A DNA stretch of 31,030 nt from Hyphomicrobiales bacterium (GTDB lineage: Bacteria; Pseudomonadota; Alphaproteobacteria; Rhizobiales; Afifellaceae). The translations under genes were made by a program, and so were the position numbers. The notes beneath the pieces are model-generated. The model did not search any database, was not told where the DNA came from, and saw nothing but the letters and a program-made list of their open reading frames with translations. Location of the stretch: assembly GCA_013812985.1 (NCBI GenBank), contig JACCSN010000774.1, positions 1 to 31,030 on the forward strand, given 5' to 3'. How positions within the stretch are numbered: the first letter of the stretch is position 1; every line of letters begins with the position of its first letter. Of the stretch, positions 7,875-16,013 are shown one piece after another.

Positions 7875-9076
7875 CGCGCGGCGTGCTCTTCCATGTGCAG
7901 CACCTGCTTGGAATTGGCCACCTCAAACGCGCCGATATCCTGGCGGAAGGAATGGCGGCTCAAGGCCTCGACGTCACCGTCGCGCTAGGCGGGCCACCGC
8001 TCCCCGGCATACGATTTCGCGGTGCGAAGATCGCCGAGCTCCCCGCCGCCCGGATCGCCAACGAGGATTTTTCCACCCTGCTCGACGCGGCGGGACGTCC
8101 GGTGGACGAGAGCTGGAAGGCGGCGCGGAAGGCGGCGCTTCTGGAGCTGGCGCGGCGGACCGCTCCCGACGTCGTTCTCGTGGAGCTGTTTCCCTTCGGG
8201 CGCCGCCAGTTCCGCTTCGAGCTGATCCCGCTTCTTGAGCAGTTCGCCGAGATCGCGCCGCGGCCGCGCATCGCCTGTTCCGTCCGCGACATTCTCGTTG
8301 CTTCCAGGAAGCCCGGCCGGGACGCCGAGATCGTCTCGATCCTGCGCCGCTTCTTCGACCGCGTCCTGGTGCATGGCGATCCGACGCTGATCCCGTTTGG
8401 CGCGACTTTCGACGCTGTCCCCCAGATCGCCGACCTCATCCGTTACACCGGCTACATCACCGCCCCGGCCGAACCGGCGGCCGGGGCCGGACCAGACGAT
8501 GGCGCGGGCGAGGTGCTCATCTCGGCCGGCGGCGGCGCGGTCGGGGCGCCGCTCTTGCGCGCCGCCATGGGAGCGCGCCCGCTGACGCCGCTCGCCGATC
8601 ATGTCTGGCGCTTCCTCACCGGGCCAAACCTTCCCGACGATGAGTTCAACGAGCTCGCCCGCGGCGCCGACGGGCGCACGATCGTCGAGCGGTTCCAGGC
8701 GGATTTCCCGGCGCGGCTGAAGACGGCGGCGCTCTCGATCTCCCAGGCCGGCTACAACACCACCATGGACATCCTGCGCGCCGGCGCGCGGGCGATCGTG
8801 ATCCCTTACGAAGCCCCCGGCGAGACGGAGCAGCGGCTCCGTTCCGATATCCTGGGGCAGCAGGGCTTGCTGACGGTCCTGCCGGCCGCCGAGCTCTCGC
8901 CCGAAACTCTGGCGCACGCTGTCGAAGCGGCGCTGGCCAGGCCCGTCCCCAAGCTTGCCAAGTTCGACCTCGACGGCGCCACGACAGCGGCCAGGCTCGT
9001 CGCCGAGTTGGCGGAGGAACGCTGGGTCGGTCCTCCTCTCGGTCGTCATCCTCGGGCGAGCGATCCTCGGGCCTGA
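7871..9076 (+). CDS. GT28/MurG-like glycosyltransferase (second paralogue)
   Basis: A 401-residue GT-B, MurG-like protein. It shares architecture with the transferase at 4408-5616: an N-terminal loop FHVQHLLGIGHLKRAD, a central SVRDILVASRKPGRD, and C-terminal SQAGYNTTMDIL (residues 291-302) followed by RAIVIPYEAPGETEQRLR. The GTG start overlaps the phosphatase stop as GTGA. Oddly, its last residues (about RHPRASDPRA) are encoded by a palindromic repeat at 9043-9101, so the original C-terminus was probably replaced or extended by insertion of that element. It likely acts in the same polysaccharide or glycolipid pathway; sugar and acceptor unknown. Confidence 0.82.
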   Translation: MTRGVLFHVQHLLGIGHLKRADILAEGMAAQGLDVTVALGGPPLPGIRFRGAKIAELPAARIANEDFSTLLDAAGRPVDESWKAARKAALLELARRTAPDVVLVELFPFGRRQFRFELIPLLEQFAEIAPRPRIACSVRDILVASRKPGRDAEIVSILRRFFDRVLVHGDPTLIPFGATFDAVPQIADLIRYTGYITAPAEPAAGAGPDDGAGEVLISAGGGAVGAPLLRAAMGARPLTPLADHVWRFLTGPNLPDDEFNELARGADGRTIVERFQADFPARLKTAALSISQAGYNTTMDILRAGARAIVIPYEAPGETEQRLRSDILGQQGLLTVLPAAELSPETLAHAVEAALARPVPKLAKFDLDGATTAARLVAELAEERWVGPPLGRHPRASDPRA

Positions 9077-9101
9077 CCAGGGTCAAGCCCGAGGATGACG
9101 A
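9043..9101. repeat. Palindromic intergenic-type repeat (REP-like) overlapping a gene end
   Basis: The arm at 9043-9057 (TCGTCATCCTCGGGC) is the exact reverse complement of 9087-9101. A second, nested arm (ATCCTCGGGC at 9063-9072, then TGACC at 9074-9078) can pair with the same right arm (GGTCA at 9081-9085, GCCCGAGGAT at 9087-9096). Two alternative hairpins therefore share one strand. Sequences of the form GTCATCCTCGGGCTTGACCCGAGGATGAC are widespread palindromic repeats in alphaproteobacterial genomes. This one runs into the last codons of the upstream transferase and could also stop transcription before the ABC gene. Confidence 0.8.
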
Positions 9102-9105
9102 TCCC

Positions 9106-11100
9106 TTGATCGCCACCTCCAGCGAGCGCGGACATTGCCATGGCCGCATTTCCGTGCCTCCCTGCGCGCGAAAGATCTTCAGCCGCCTGGGGGCTGCCAT
9201 CGACGACCTTCTTTCCATCCGCGACCTGTCGGTCGAGTTCCGCACCATGGCCGGCCGCGTCCAGGCGGTGGACGGCCTGTCGCTCAGGGTTCAGCCAGGC
9301 ACGACGGTGGCGCTGGTCGGCGAATCCGGGTCCGGCAAGTCGGTGACGGCGCAGGCGATCATGGGCATCCTGCCGCGCACCGCCTTCATCACCGGCGGCG
9401 AGATCCTGTTCAACGACGAAGGCGGCATCCGCGATCTGGCTGCGCTGCCGCCGCGCGCCAAGGCGTTCACCGCAATCCGCGGCAACCGGATCGGCATGAT
9501 TTTTCAGGAGCCGATGACCTCGTTCTCGCCGCTGCATACGATCGGCGACCAGATCGGCGAAGCGCTCGCGGTGCATGGCACGATCTCGTCCGCCGAGAAG
9601 CGCGAGCGGACGGTCGCCATGCTTCGGCTTGTCGAGTTCCCCGAGCCCGCGGAAGCGATCGACTCCTACCCCTTCGAGCTCTCCGGGGGCTTGCGGCAAC
9701 GCGCGATGATCGCCATGGCGCTGATCTGCCGCCCGGCCCTGCTCATCGCCGACGAGCCGACCACGGCGCTCGACGTCACCGTCCAGGCGCAGATCCTGAA
9801 GCTGATCCGCGACGTGCAGAGCGAGCTCGGCATGGCCGTGCTGCTCATCACGCACGACCTTGGCGTCGTCGCCAACATGGCGGAGGAAATCGTCGTCGCC
9901 CATCACGGCCGCGTGGTGGAATCAGGCACGCTTCAGGACATTTTCGCGCGCCCGTCGCATCCCTATCTGAAGGCGCTCCTCAGAGCCGTGCCGCATTTCG
10001 AGATGAAGCCCGGCGAGCGGTTGAAGCCGATCCGCGAGATCCGGTTCTCGGCCAGCGCCTTCGCCAAGGACGCGGACGCGGCCGCGCCCGCCGGCGCGCC
10101 GGACGGCACGCTCCTGGAGGTGCGCAACCTCACCAAGCGCTTCCGCCTGCGCAAGGATGTCCGCTGGCTGTCGCGGAACAAGCAAGGCACCGTGCTGGCG
10201 CTCAAAGATGTGAGCTTCACGGTGGAGCGCGGCGAATGCCTTGGCCTTGTAGGCGAATCCGGCTCCGGCAAGAGCACGGTGAGCAAGGCGATCATGCGGG
10301 CGGTCGACTTGGACGAGGGGCAGATCGTCTTCCACGACCGCGCTGGCGCGGTCAATCTCACCGCGCTGGACCGCCGCGGCATGGAGCCGATCCGCCGAAA
10401 GGTTCATTACATTTTCCAGGATCCGTATTCGGCGCTCAATCCGCGCATGACGATCGGCCAAATCCTGGCGGAGCCCTTTGCGATTCACAGCGTCGGCAGC
10501 GATTCCACGCGCCGGGCGGCTACCGTGCGCCTCCTGGAGATGGTCGGCCTGAGCAGCCAGCATCTCAACCGCTACCCGCACAGCTTCTCCGGCGGCCAGC
10601 GCCAGCGGATCGTCATCGCCCGCGCGCTCGCGCTGCAGCCGGAGCTCGTCATCTGCGACGAGCCGGTCTCCGCGCTCGACGTCTCGATCCAGGCGCAGAT
10701 CCTCAACCTCCTGAAAGACCTGCAGAAGGAGATCGGCCTCACCTACCTGTTCATCTCGCACAATCTGGCGGTGATCAATTACATCGCGGATCGGATCGCC
10801 GTGATGTGCGCCGGAAGGCTGGTGGAGCTGGCGCCGCGGCAGGCGCTCTTCGACAACCCGCTCCACCCCTATACGCGGGCGCTGATGACGGCCGTCCCCA
10901 CCCCCGACCCGAAGCGGCCGCTCGATTTCGCCGCGATCGGCGCCGGCCGCCAGTCCGTGCCGGCGGAATGGCCCGCGCCCTTCGCCCCACACGGCGACCA
11001 GGATCCGCCGATGCTGGAGGTCGCCGACGGGCATCTCGTGCGAGCGTTCGAGCTGCCCGTTGAAGCGTCGCGACCGGCGCTGGCGATACCGGCGCAATGA
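9106..11100 (+). CDS. Fused dual-ATPase ABC transporter protein, peptide/nickel family
   Basis: One polypeptide carries two complete ABC ATPase domains of the oligopeptide/dipeptide importer type (like GsiA or YejF). Counting from 9106: Walker A GESGSGKS at about 72 and 383; signatures LSGGLRQR and FSGGQRQR; Walker [13 protein letters not shown] and [12 protein letters not shown]; and after each domain the family-specific [12 protein letters not shown] and [16 protein letters not shown]. It should energise a peptide-type permease, yet no permease or binding protein is encoded in the window. The start is uncertain. TTG 9106 lies just after the palindromic repeat, GTG 9154 is in frame, and homologous sequence only begins near 9195 ([11 protein letters not shown]), so the first 25-30 residues may not be real. 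Domain assignment is firm; substrate unknown. Confidence 0.9.
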   Translation: MIATSSERGHCHGRISVPPCARKIFSRLGAAIDDLLSIRDLSVEFRTMAGRVQAVDGLSLRVQPGTTVALVGESGSGKSVTAQAIMGILPRTAFITGGEILFNDEGGIRDLAALPPRAKAFTAIRGNRIGMIFQEPMTSFSPLHTIGDQIGEALAVHGTISSAEKRERTVAMLRLVEFPEPAEAIDSYPFELSGGLRQRAMIAMALICRPALLIADEPTTALDVTVQAQILKLIRDVQSELGMAVLLITHDLGVVANMAEEIVVAHHGRVVESGTLQDIFARPSHPYLKALLRAVPHFEMKPGERLKPIREIRFSASAFAKDADAAAPAGAPDGTLLEVRNLTKRFRLRKDVRWLSRNKQGTVLALKDVSFTVERGECLGLVGESGSGKSTVSKAIMRAVDLDEGQIVFHDRAGAVNLTALDRRGMEPIRRKVHYIFQDPYSALNPRMTIGQILAEPFAIHSVGSDSTRRAATVRLLEMVGLSSQHLNRYPHSFSGGQRQRIVIARALALQPELVICDEPVSALDVSIQAQILNLLKDLQKEIGLTYLFISHNLAVINYIADRIAVMCAGRLVELAPRQALFDNPLHPYTRALMTAVPTPDPKRPLDFAAIGAGRQSVPAEWPAPFAPHGDQDPPMLEVADGHLVRAFELPVEASRPALAIPAQ

Positions 11101-11121
11101 GTGCGACGGTCGAGACTCGGA

Positions 11122-11153
11122 TTGACAAGCCTGCTGTAAGGCGATGGCCTACA
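11122..11153 (+). promoter_or_regulatory. Candidate promoter/operator of the higBA pair
   Basis: A consensus -35 hexamer TTGACA (11122-11127) precedes the toxin GTG by 30 bases; the matching -10 is weak. Downstream, TGTAAGGC (11135-11142) and GCCTACA (11147-11153) form an imperfect palindrome with one bulged base. It is well placed for autorepression by the HigA antitoxin, which is the usual regulation of such operons. The site itself is inferred. Confidence 0.4.
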
Positions 11154-11157
11154 TCCA

Positions 11158-11436
11158 GTGATCCGGTCGTTCAAGAGCAAGGCTCTCCGCCTGTTTGCCG
11201 AAACGGGGAATGCGCGTAGGCTCGGCGTGCCGAATGCCAAGCGGGTTCGCCAAATCCTACTCGCTCTGAACAGCGCCAAGAGCCCGGACGACATGAACAC
11301 GCCGGGACTTCGTTTCCACGCTTTGAAGGGCGACCGGAAAGGCGCTTTCGCAGTGGACGCAAGCGGAAACTATCGTGTGACCTTCAAAGGGGATGGCGAG
11401 GACGCGGTCGATGTCAACTTGGAGGATTATCGCTGA
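11158..11436 (+). CDS. higB: HigB/RelE-type toxin
   Basis: A 92-residue protein of the RelE/HigB superfamily, small basic mRNA interferases that cut translating mRNA at the ribosome. Diagnostic features are the N-terminal MIRSFKSKALRLFAETG, a central helix region (AKRVRQILLALNSAKSPDDM), the GLRFHALKGDRKGAFAV strand and the C-terminal NYRVTFKGDGEDAVDVNLEDYR. The GTG start at 11158 fits the conserved family N-terminus. Its TGA overlaps the antitoxin ATG (TGATG), the toxin-first order typical of higBA. It appears intact. Confidence 0.92.
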   Translation: MIRSFKSKALRLFAETGNARRLGVPNAKRVRQILLALNSAKSPDDMNTPGLRFHALKGDRKGAFAVDASGNYRVTFKGDGEDAVDVNLEDYR

Positions 11437-11753
11437 TGGCTGGAAACCCTCTTGTGAAGGGCCTGGCGCCCATGCATCCCGGCGAGTTGCTGCGTGAGGT
11501 CACCGTTCCAGCCCTTGATCTATCCAAGACCGAGATCGCCCGCCGGCTCGGAGTCTCCCGCCAGACGCTGTATGACATTCTCGACGAGAAGCAGCCGGTC
11601 ACGCCGGCCATGGCGTTGCGGTTCGGAAAATTCCTCGGCAACGGCCCGGATTTCTGGCTCAACTTGCAGCGCGACTACGACCTGCGCACGCTGGAGCCGA
11701 AGATGGCGGCGGAACTCGCCGCGATCGAGCCGGTCCAAAGCGAAGCGGCTTGA
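11436..11753 (+). CDS. higA: HigA-type antitoxin with Xre HTH domain
   Basis: A 105-residue HigA-type antitoxin. The segment MHPGELLREVTVPALDLSKTEIARRLGVSRQTLYDILDEKQPVTPAMALRFGKFLGNGPDFWLNLQRDYDL is the classic HigA fold, cited here only in outline: the recognition helix is around GVSRQTLYDIL and the family-typical end around PDFWLNLQ. It should bind and neutralise the HigB product and repress their shared promoter through the palindrome near 11135-11153. The ATG overlaps the toxin stop. The C-terminal tail (LAAIEPVQSEAA) is family-variable. The pair sits alone between two unrelated ABC genes. Confidence 0.92.
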   Translation: MAGNPLVKGLAPMHPGELLREVTVPALDLSKTEIARRLGVSRQTLYDILDEKQPVTPAMALRFGKFLGNGPDFWLNLQRDYDLRTLEPKMAAELAAIEPVQSEAA

Positions 11754-11896
11754 TCGCACCGCGGTGACGATCCGCCCTAGCGCTCCGGCGTCGAAAACGC
11801 AGCTCCGCATCCCGTCGTTAGACAGCTAAGCCGGCGTCCTGATATAAGGCCCCGTTCGGCCGCTAGCTTTGGCCGGGGAACGGCCGCGATCGGCTG

Positions 11897-14629
11897 ATGG
11901 GGCACGGCCCAGGCGCGATGGACCAGAACATCTTCCGCTACACCTGGCGGCACTCCAGGCCGGCGCAGGTCTGGCTGCTCTTCATCGTGCTCGTCTCGCT
12001 GCCCTTCTATTTCCTCTCGCTCGATCTGCCGAAGCGCATCATCAACGGGCCGATCCAGGGCGAGGGCTTCAACAGCCCGGGCGACACCGACACCGCCATG
12101 CGGATCGGCCTCGACCTGCCCGAATGGCTGGGCGGCGACTCCTTCACCCTCTTCGACGGCGTCGAGCTCGGCCGCATCTCGATGCTGACTTATCTCTGCC
12201 TCCTGTTCCTCGCCTTCGTGCTGATCAACGGCTACTTCAAGTTCTACATCTCCACCTATAAGGGCCGGCTCGGCGAGCGGATGCTTCGCCGCCTGCGCTA
12301 CGAGCTGGTCGATACGCTCCTGCGCTTTCCGCTCTCCCAATTCCGGCGGCTGCGGTCGTCGGAGATCGCGACGATGATCAAGGACGAGGTGGAGCCGCTC
12401 GGCGGCTTCATCGGCGAAGCTTTCGTCCAGCCGGCGTTCCTGCTCAGCCAGGCGCTCACCGCCATGGTCTTCATCCTGCTGCAGAGCTTTACGCTGGGCC
12501 TCATCGCCGCGGCCGTGGTGGGCGTGCAGATCGTGCTCATCCCGCGGCTTCGCCGGCGCCTGCTGGTGCTCGGCCGCCAGCGGCAGCTCACCGCCCGGGC
12601 GCTGGCCGGCCGGGTGGGCGAGATCGTCGAGGGGATCAACTCGATCCGCGTCAACGACGCGTCGAACTGGGAGCGGGCCGAGATCGCCGGGCGGCTCGGC
12701 CGCATCTTCTTCATCCGCTTCGACATCTATCAGTGGAAGTTCCTGGTCAAATTCATCAACAACCTCCTGGCGCAGGTGACCCCGTTCATTTTCTACCTGA
12801 TCGGCGGCTATCTGGCGATTACCGGCCGGCTCGATCTCGGCCAGCTCGTGGCGGTGATCGCCGCCTACAAGGACTTGCCGGGCCCGCTGAAAGACCTCAT
12901 CGACTGGGACCAGCAGCGCCTCGACGTGCAGGTCAAATACACGCAGGTCGTCGAGCAGTTCTCGATCGCCAAGGTGCTCGATCCGGCGCTGCAGAAGCTC
13001 GATCCCGCCGCGCCCGCGCGCATCGGGCGCGACATCAATGTCGCCAACATCTCGATCTGCGACGATTCCGGCGCCACGCTGCTGGAATCGACCAGCCTCA
13101 GGCTTGCGCCGGGCGAGGCTGTCGCCGCGGTCGGGCTGGTCGGAGCGGGCGGCGAATACCTGGCGGAAGCTCTGGCGCGTCTCCAGGAGCCGGTCTCCGG
13201 GCGGATCTTGTTCGACGGCGCGTCCATCGAGACGCTCCCCGACGCGGTGATCGGCCGGCGCATCGGCTATGCCGAGGCCAACACCTATTTCCCGCAATCC
13301 ACATTGCGGGACAGCCTGGTTTACGGACTGCGGCACGCGCCGCTGCGGCCGGCCGGCAAGGACGCCGGCGCGGAACGGCGTCGCCGCGCCGAGGCGCTCG
13401 CCGCCGGCAACATCGACGTGGACGTCGACGACGACTGGATCGATTACGCCTCGGCGGGCGCCACGAGCCCGGAGGACCTGAACGATCGGCTGCGTGAAAT
13501 TCTGCTCGTCGTCGATCTTGAGCCTGACATTTACCGGCTTGGGCTGAGGAGCCGCATGCCCCTACAGTCATCCGCCGATCTGGAGAGCCAGGTCCTTTCG
13601 GCCCGCGAGGAGTTCCGCGCCAGGCTGGTGAAAGCCAAGGTGGAGCATTACGTCGAGGTCTTCGACCCCGACCGCTATGTGGTGAACGCCACGGTCATGG
13701 AGAACCTCGTCTTCGGCGTCGCCGTCCCGGAGGCGATCGGCGGGCGGCTTGAGGACCATGCCTACCTGATCGCCACGCTGGCGGATACCGGGCTGCACCA
13801 TAAGCTTGCCGCGATGGGGCTGAAGATCGCCGAAACCCTGATCGACCTGTTCGGCGATCTGGCGCCCGACAATCCGCTCCTGGAGCGCATGGACCTGATG
13901 GCGCCGGAGGAGATCGAGCGCTACCGGACCATCCTTCGCCGCGCCGGCGGCGGCCCGGACGCGGCGCCGGAGTCGGTCGACCGCCCCGCCGTCCTCAAGC
14001 TCGCCTTCGGCTATATCGAACCCCGGCACCGGCTTGGCCTGCTCACGCCGGAGCTGCAAGCCGACATCGTCACCGGCCGGGGGAAATTCCGCGCCAAGCT
14101 GCCGGCGGAACTCGCCGACGCGGTGAAGTTCCATCAGCCCGGCGCCGTCAACCCCGCCGCCAGCATCCAGGACAACGTGCTTTTCGGGCGCATCGTCGAC
14201 ATCTATGCGGAAGCCGGCGATGTGGTGAGCGCGATCTTGCGGCAGGCCATGGACGCGCTCGATTTGACCGGCGAGGTGATCGAGCTCGGCCTCGGATTCG
14301 ATATCGGCAGCGGCGGCAAGCGGCTGTCGCTCGCCCAGCAGCAGAAGCTCGCTCTGGCCCGCGCGCTGGTGAAGCGGCCGGACCTCCTCATCGTCAATCG
14401 CGCGCTGGCGGCGCTCGACGCGAATGCGCAAGACGCCACCGTCACGCGTGTGCTTGACTATGCCCGCGCCGAGAATGGGCCGGATTTCGCGACATTCTGG
14501 GTGCTGAGCCATCCCGGATCCGGGCAATGGTTCGACCGGGTCCTGACCTTCGAAAACGGCCGTGTGGTCAGGACAGAGGAGCGGAGGCAAAAGACGGCGG
14601 CGAAGCCGGCATCCGTGCGGGCCGGATAA
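11897..14629 (+). CDS. ABC exporter-like protein with degenerate, insertion-bearing ATPase domain
   Basis: A 910-residue protein. The N-terminal half is an exporter-type transmembrane domain with about six helices (near 24-45, 95-120, 170-215 and 285-325). The C-terminal half is an ABC ATPase domain stripped of its catalytic motifs: the Walker A position (413-421) reads GLVGAGGEY with no lysine; the signature (810-814) is LSLAQ; Walker B (830-836) is LLIVNRA, so the Asp and Glu are lost. The D-loop ALD (839-841) and the H-loop His872 remain. Walker A to signature spans about 397 residues against roughly 100 normally. The motif [ST]-[LVI]-x-x-[NS]-[LV]-x-[YF]-G occurs three times (469-477, 599-607, 756-764), suggesting repeats within the insertion. 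The ATG at 11918 is an equally good start. First gene of a six-gene unit. ATP hydrolysis is unlikely by the usual mechanism. Confidence 0.88.
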   Translation: MGHGPGAMDQNIFRYTWRHSRPAQVWLLFIVLVSLPFYFLSLDLPKRIINGPIQGEGFNSPGDTDTAMRIGLDLPEWLGGDSFTLFDGVELGRISMLTYLCLLFLAFVLINGYFKFYISTYKGRLGERMLRRLRYELVDTLLRFPLSQFRRLRSSEIATMIKDEVEPLGGFIGEAFVQPAFLLSQALTAMVFILLQSFTLGLIAAAVVGVQIVLIPRLRRRLLVLGRQRQLTARALAGRVGEIVEGINSIRVNDASNWERAEIAGRLGRIFFIRFDIYQWKFLVKFINNLLAQVTPFIFYLIGGYLAITGRLDLGQLVAVIAAYKDLPGPLKDLIDWDQQRLDVQVKYTQVVEQFSIAKVLDPALQKLDPAAPARIGRDINVANISICDDSGATLLESTSLRLAPGEAVAAVGLVGAGGEYLAEALARLQEPVSGRILFDGASIETLPDAVIGRRIGYAEANTYFPQSTLRDSLVYGLRHAPLRPAGKDAGAERRRRAEALAAGNIDVDVDDDWIDYASAGATSPEDLNDRLREILLVVDLEPDIYRLGLRSRMPLQSSADLESQVLSAREEFRARLVKAKVEHYVEVFDPDRYVVNATVMENLVFGVAVPEAIGGRLEDHAYLIATLADTGLHHKLAAMGLKIAETLIDLFGDLAPDNPLLERMDLMAPEEIERYRTILRRAGGGPDAAPESVDRPAVLKLAFGYIEPRHRLGLLTPELQADIVTGRGKFRAKLPAELADAVKFHQPGAVNPAASIQDNVLFGRIVDIYAEAGDVVSAILRQAMDALDLTGEVIELGLGFDIGSGGKRLSLAQQQKLALARALVKRPDLLIVNRALAALDANAQDATVTRVLDYARAENGPDFATFWVLSHPGSGQWFDRVLTFENGRVVRTEERRQKTAAKPASVRAG

Positions 14630-14679
14630 GTTTTCACATCCGCGCGTTAAGGTTGGAGGAACCAAGGGGTGAGGGACAA

Positions 14680-15144
14680 TTGAGCCGCTTGAGCAATGAG
14701 GTGGAGCTGCTTCGCCGCGTCCCGCTATTCTCCGGGATCGACCCGGCCCGGCTGAAGCTCCTCGCCTATACGTCGGACGTCGTCACGTATCACGCCGGCC
14801 AGGTGCTGTTCCGACGCGGCGATGTCGGCGACGCCGCTTATGTCATCATCGAGGGCAGCGCGGAAGTAACGGTGGCCACCGATTCCGGCGAGATTCCGGT
14901 CGCTCGGCTGAAGGACGGCGATTTCCTCGGCGAGATCGCCATCCTCTGCGATACGCCGCGGACGGCGACGGTGACCGCCCGCAGCGAGCTGCGGACGCTG
15001 CGGATCCGCAAGGAGCCGTTTTTCGAGCTGCTTCGCCAATTCCCGGAAATGGCGATCGAGCTGACGCGGATGCTGGCGGAGCGCCTCACCCGCACGACCG
15101 CGGAGCTGATCGAGGTTCAACGGTTGCGGGCCGCCGCGACATGA
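14680..15144 (+). CDS. Stand-alone cyclic-nucleotide-binding domain protein
   Basis: A 154-residue single CRP/cyclic-nucleotide-binding domain. The opening LRRVPLFSGIDPARLKLLAY is typical, then VLFRRGDVGDAAYVIIEGSAEV. The phosphate-binding cassette reads FLGEIAILCDTPRTATVTA with Glu85 (ribose 2'-OH) and Arg94 (cyclic phosphate) both present, so it should bind cAMP or cGMP. There is no helix-turn-helix after the C-helix, so it is not a DNA-binding regulator; it more likely acts on a partner, the best candidate being the preceding ABC protein. The TTG at 14680 follows a GAGGG at 14671-14675; an in-frame TTG at 14653 is an alternative. It is 50 bases after the ABC gene. Confidence 0.85.
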   Translation: MSRLSNEVELLRRVPLFSGIDPARLKLLAYTSDVVTYHAGQVLFRRGDVGDAAYVIIEGSAEVTVATDSGEIPVARLKDGDFLGEIAILCDTPRTATVTARSELRTLRIRKEPFFELLRQFPEMAIELTRMLAERLTRTTAELIEVQRLRAAAT

Positions 15145-15163
15145 CCGGCCGGGGCATCGCCGG

Positions 15164-15994
15164 ATGAGCGCTTCCCCGTTTCTCGTCCGCGTCTGGGGCG
15201 CGCGCGGCAGCGTGCCGGCGCCGGCGGCCGAAAACTGCGCTTCCGGCAGCGACACCTGCTGCGTCGAAATGCGCTGCGGCGAGCATGTGCTGATCTTCGA
15301 CGCGGGATCCGGCGCGCTCAGCCTGGGCGCCGATCTTCTCTGCCGGAACGTATTCGATCTCGATCTCTTCTTCAGCCATTGCCACTTCGACCACATCATT
15401 GGGCTGCCGTTCATCAAGCCGCTCTACGATACGGCCGTGAAAGCGCGGCTTTACGCCGGCCATTTCACCGACGGGACGACCTGCCGGGAGATGGCCGAGC
15501 GCTTCATGGGCCCGCCCTATTTCCCGCTCACGCCAAAACAGTTCCGCGCCGACATCGAGTTCCTCGACTTCCAGCCGCCGGAGACTCTCCGCCCGCATCC
15601 CGGCATCGCCATCCGAACGGCGCGGCTCAATCATCCGAACGGCGCGGTCGGCTACCGGGTGGAATTCGACGGCCGCTCGGTGTGCTACATCACCGACACC
15701 GAGCACGTGCCGGGGCAGCTCGATGCGGGGCTTGTATCTCTCATCCGCTCCGCCGACATCATGATTTATGATTGCATGTACACGGACGACGAGTTCAACC
15801 CGTGCATCGGCTACGGCCATTCCACCTGGCAGGAAGGCGTTCGCCTCTGCGAGGCGGCAGGTGTTGAGCAACTGGTCATCTTCCATCACCGCCCCGGGCG
15901 GGACGATAGCGGCCTGGAGCGGATCGAGGCGGAAGCCCGGGCGCGCTTTCCCGGCGCGGTCGTCGCCCGCACCGGCCTTGAATTGACGCCGTAG
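15164..15994 (+). CDS. MBL-fold metallo-hydrolase
   Basis: A 276-residue metallo-beta-lactamase-fold enzyme. The metal motif HxHxDH is H72-H74-D76-H77 (SHCHFDHIIG), with further ligands H157 (RLNHPNG), D178 (YITDTEH) and H241/H242 (VIFHHRPGRDD). The N-terminus VRVWGARGSVPAP is characteristic of a phosphodiesterase-like MBL subgroup. A bimetal centre of this kind hydrolyses phosphoesters in several relatives, so in this operon, beside a cyclic-nucleotide-binding domain and cyclase-like proteins, hydrolysis of a cyclic nucleotide is the natural hypothesis, but nothing in the sequence proves it. Nineteen bases separate it from each neighbouring gene. Confidence 0.88.
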   Translation: MSASPFLVRVWGARGSVPAPAAENCASGSDTCCVEMRCGEHVLIFDAGSGALSLGADLLCRNVFDLDLFFSHCHFDHIIGLPFIKPLYDTAVKARLYAGHFTDGTTCREMAERFMGPPYFPLTPKQFRADIEFLDFQPPETLRPHPGIAIRTARLNHPNGAVGYRVEFDGRSVCYITDTEHVPGQLDAGLVSLIRSADIMIYDCMYTDDEFNPCIGYGHSTWQEGVRLCEAAGVEQLVIFHHRPGRDDSGLERIEAEARARFPGAVVARTGLELTP

Positions 15995-16013
15995 AACCGA
16001 GCGGAACGGCAAG

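Noticed and set aside
9922..11097. 391-codon minus-strand open frame opposite the dual-ATPase ABC gene
   Set aside because: The plus strand carries every ABC motif; the antisense frame is a by-product of high GC at third positions.
11827..11893. GC-rich partial inverted repeat before the degenerate ABC gene
   Set aside because: Pairing is interrupted and no T-run follows, so neither a terminator nor an operator could be supported.
11777..13336. 519-codon minus-strand open frame
   Set aside because: Asp/Glu/Arg-rich antisense shadow of the degenerate ABC gene with no recognisable domain.
14527..14679. Extended N-terminus for the cyclic-nucleotide-binding protein
   Set aside because: Overlaps the 3' end of the ABC gene and does not resemble the domain; a TTG with GAGGG upstream fits better.
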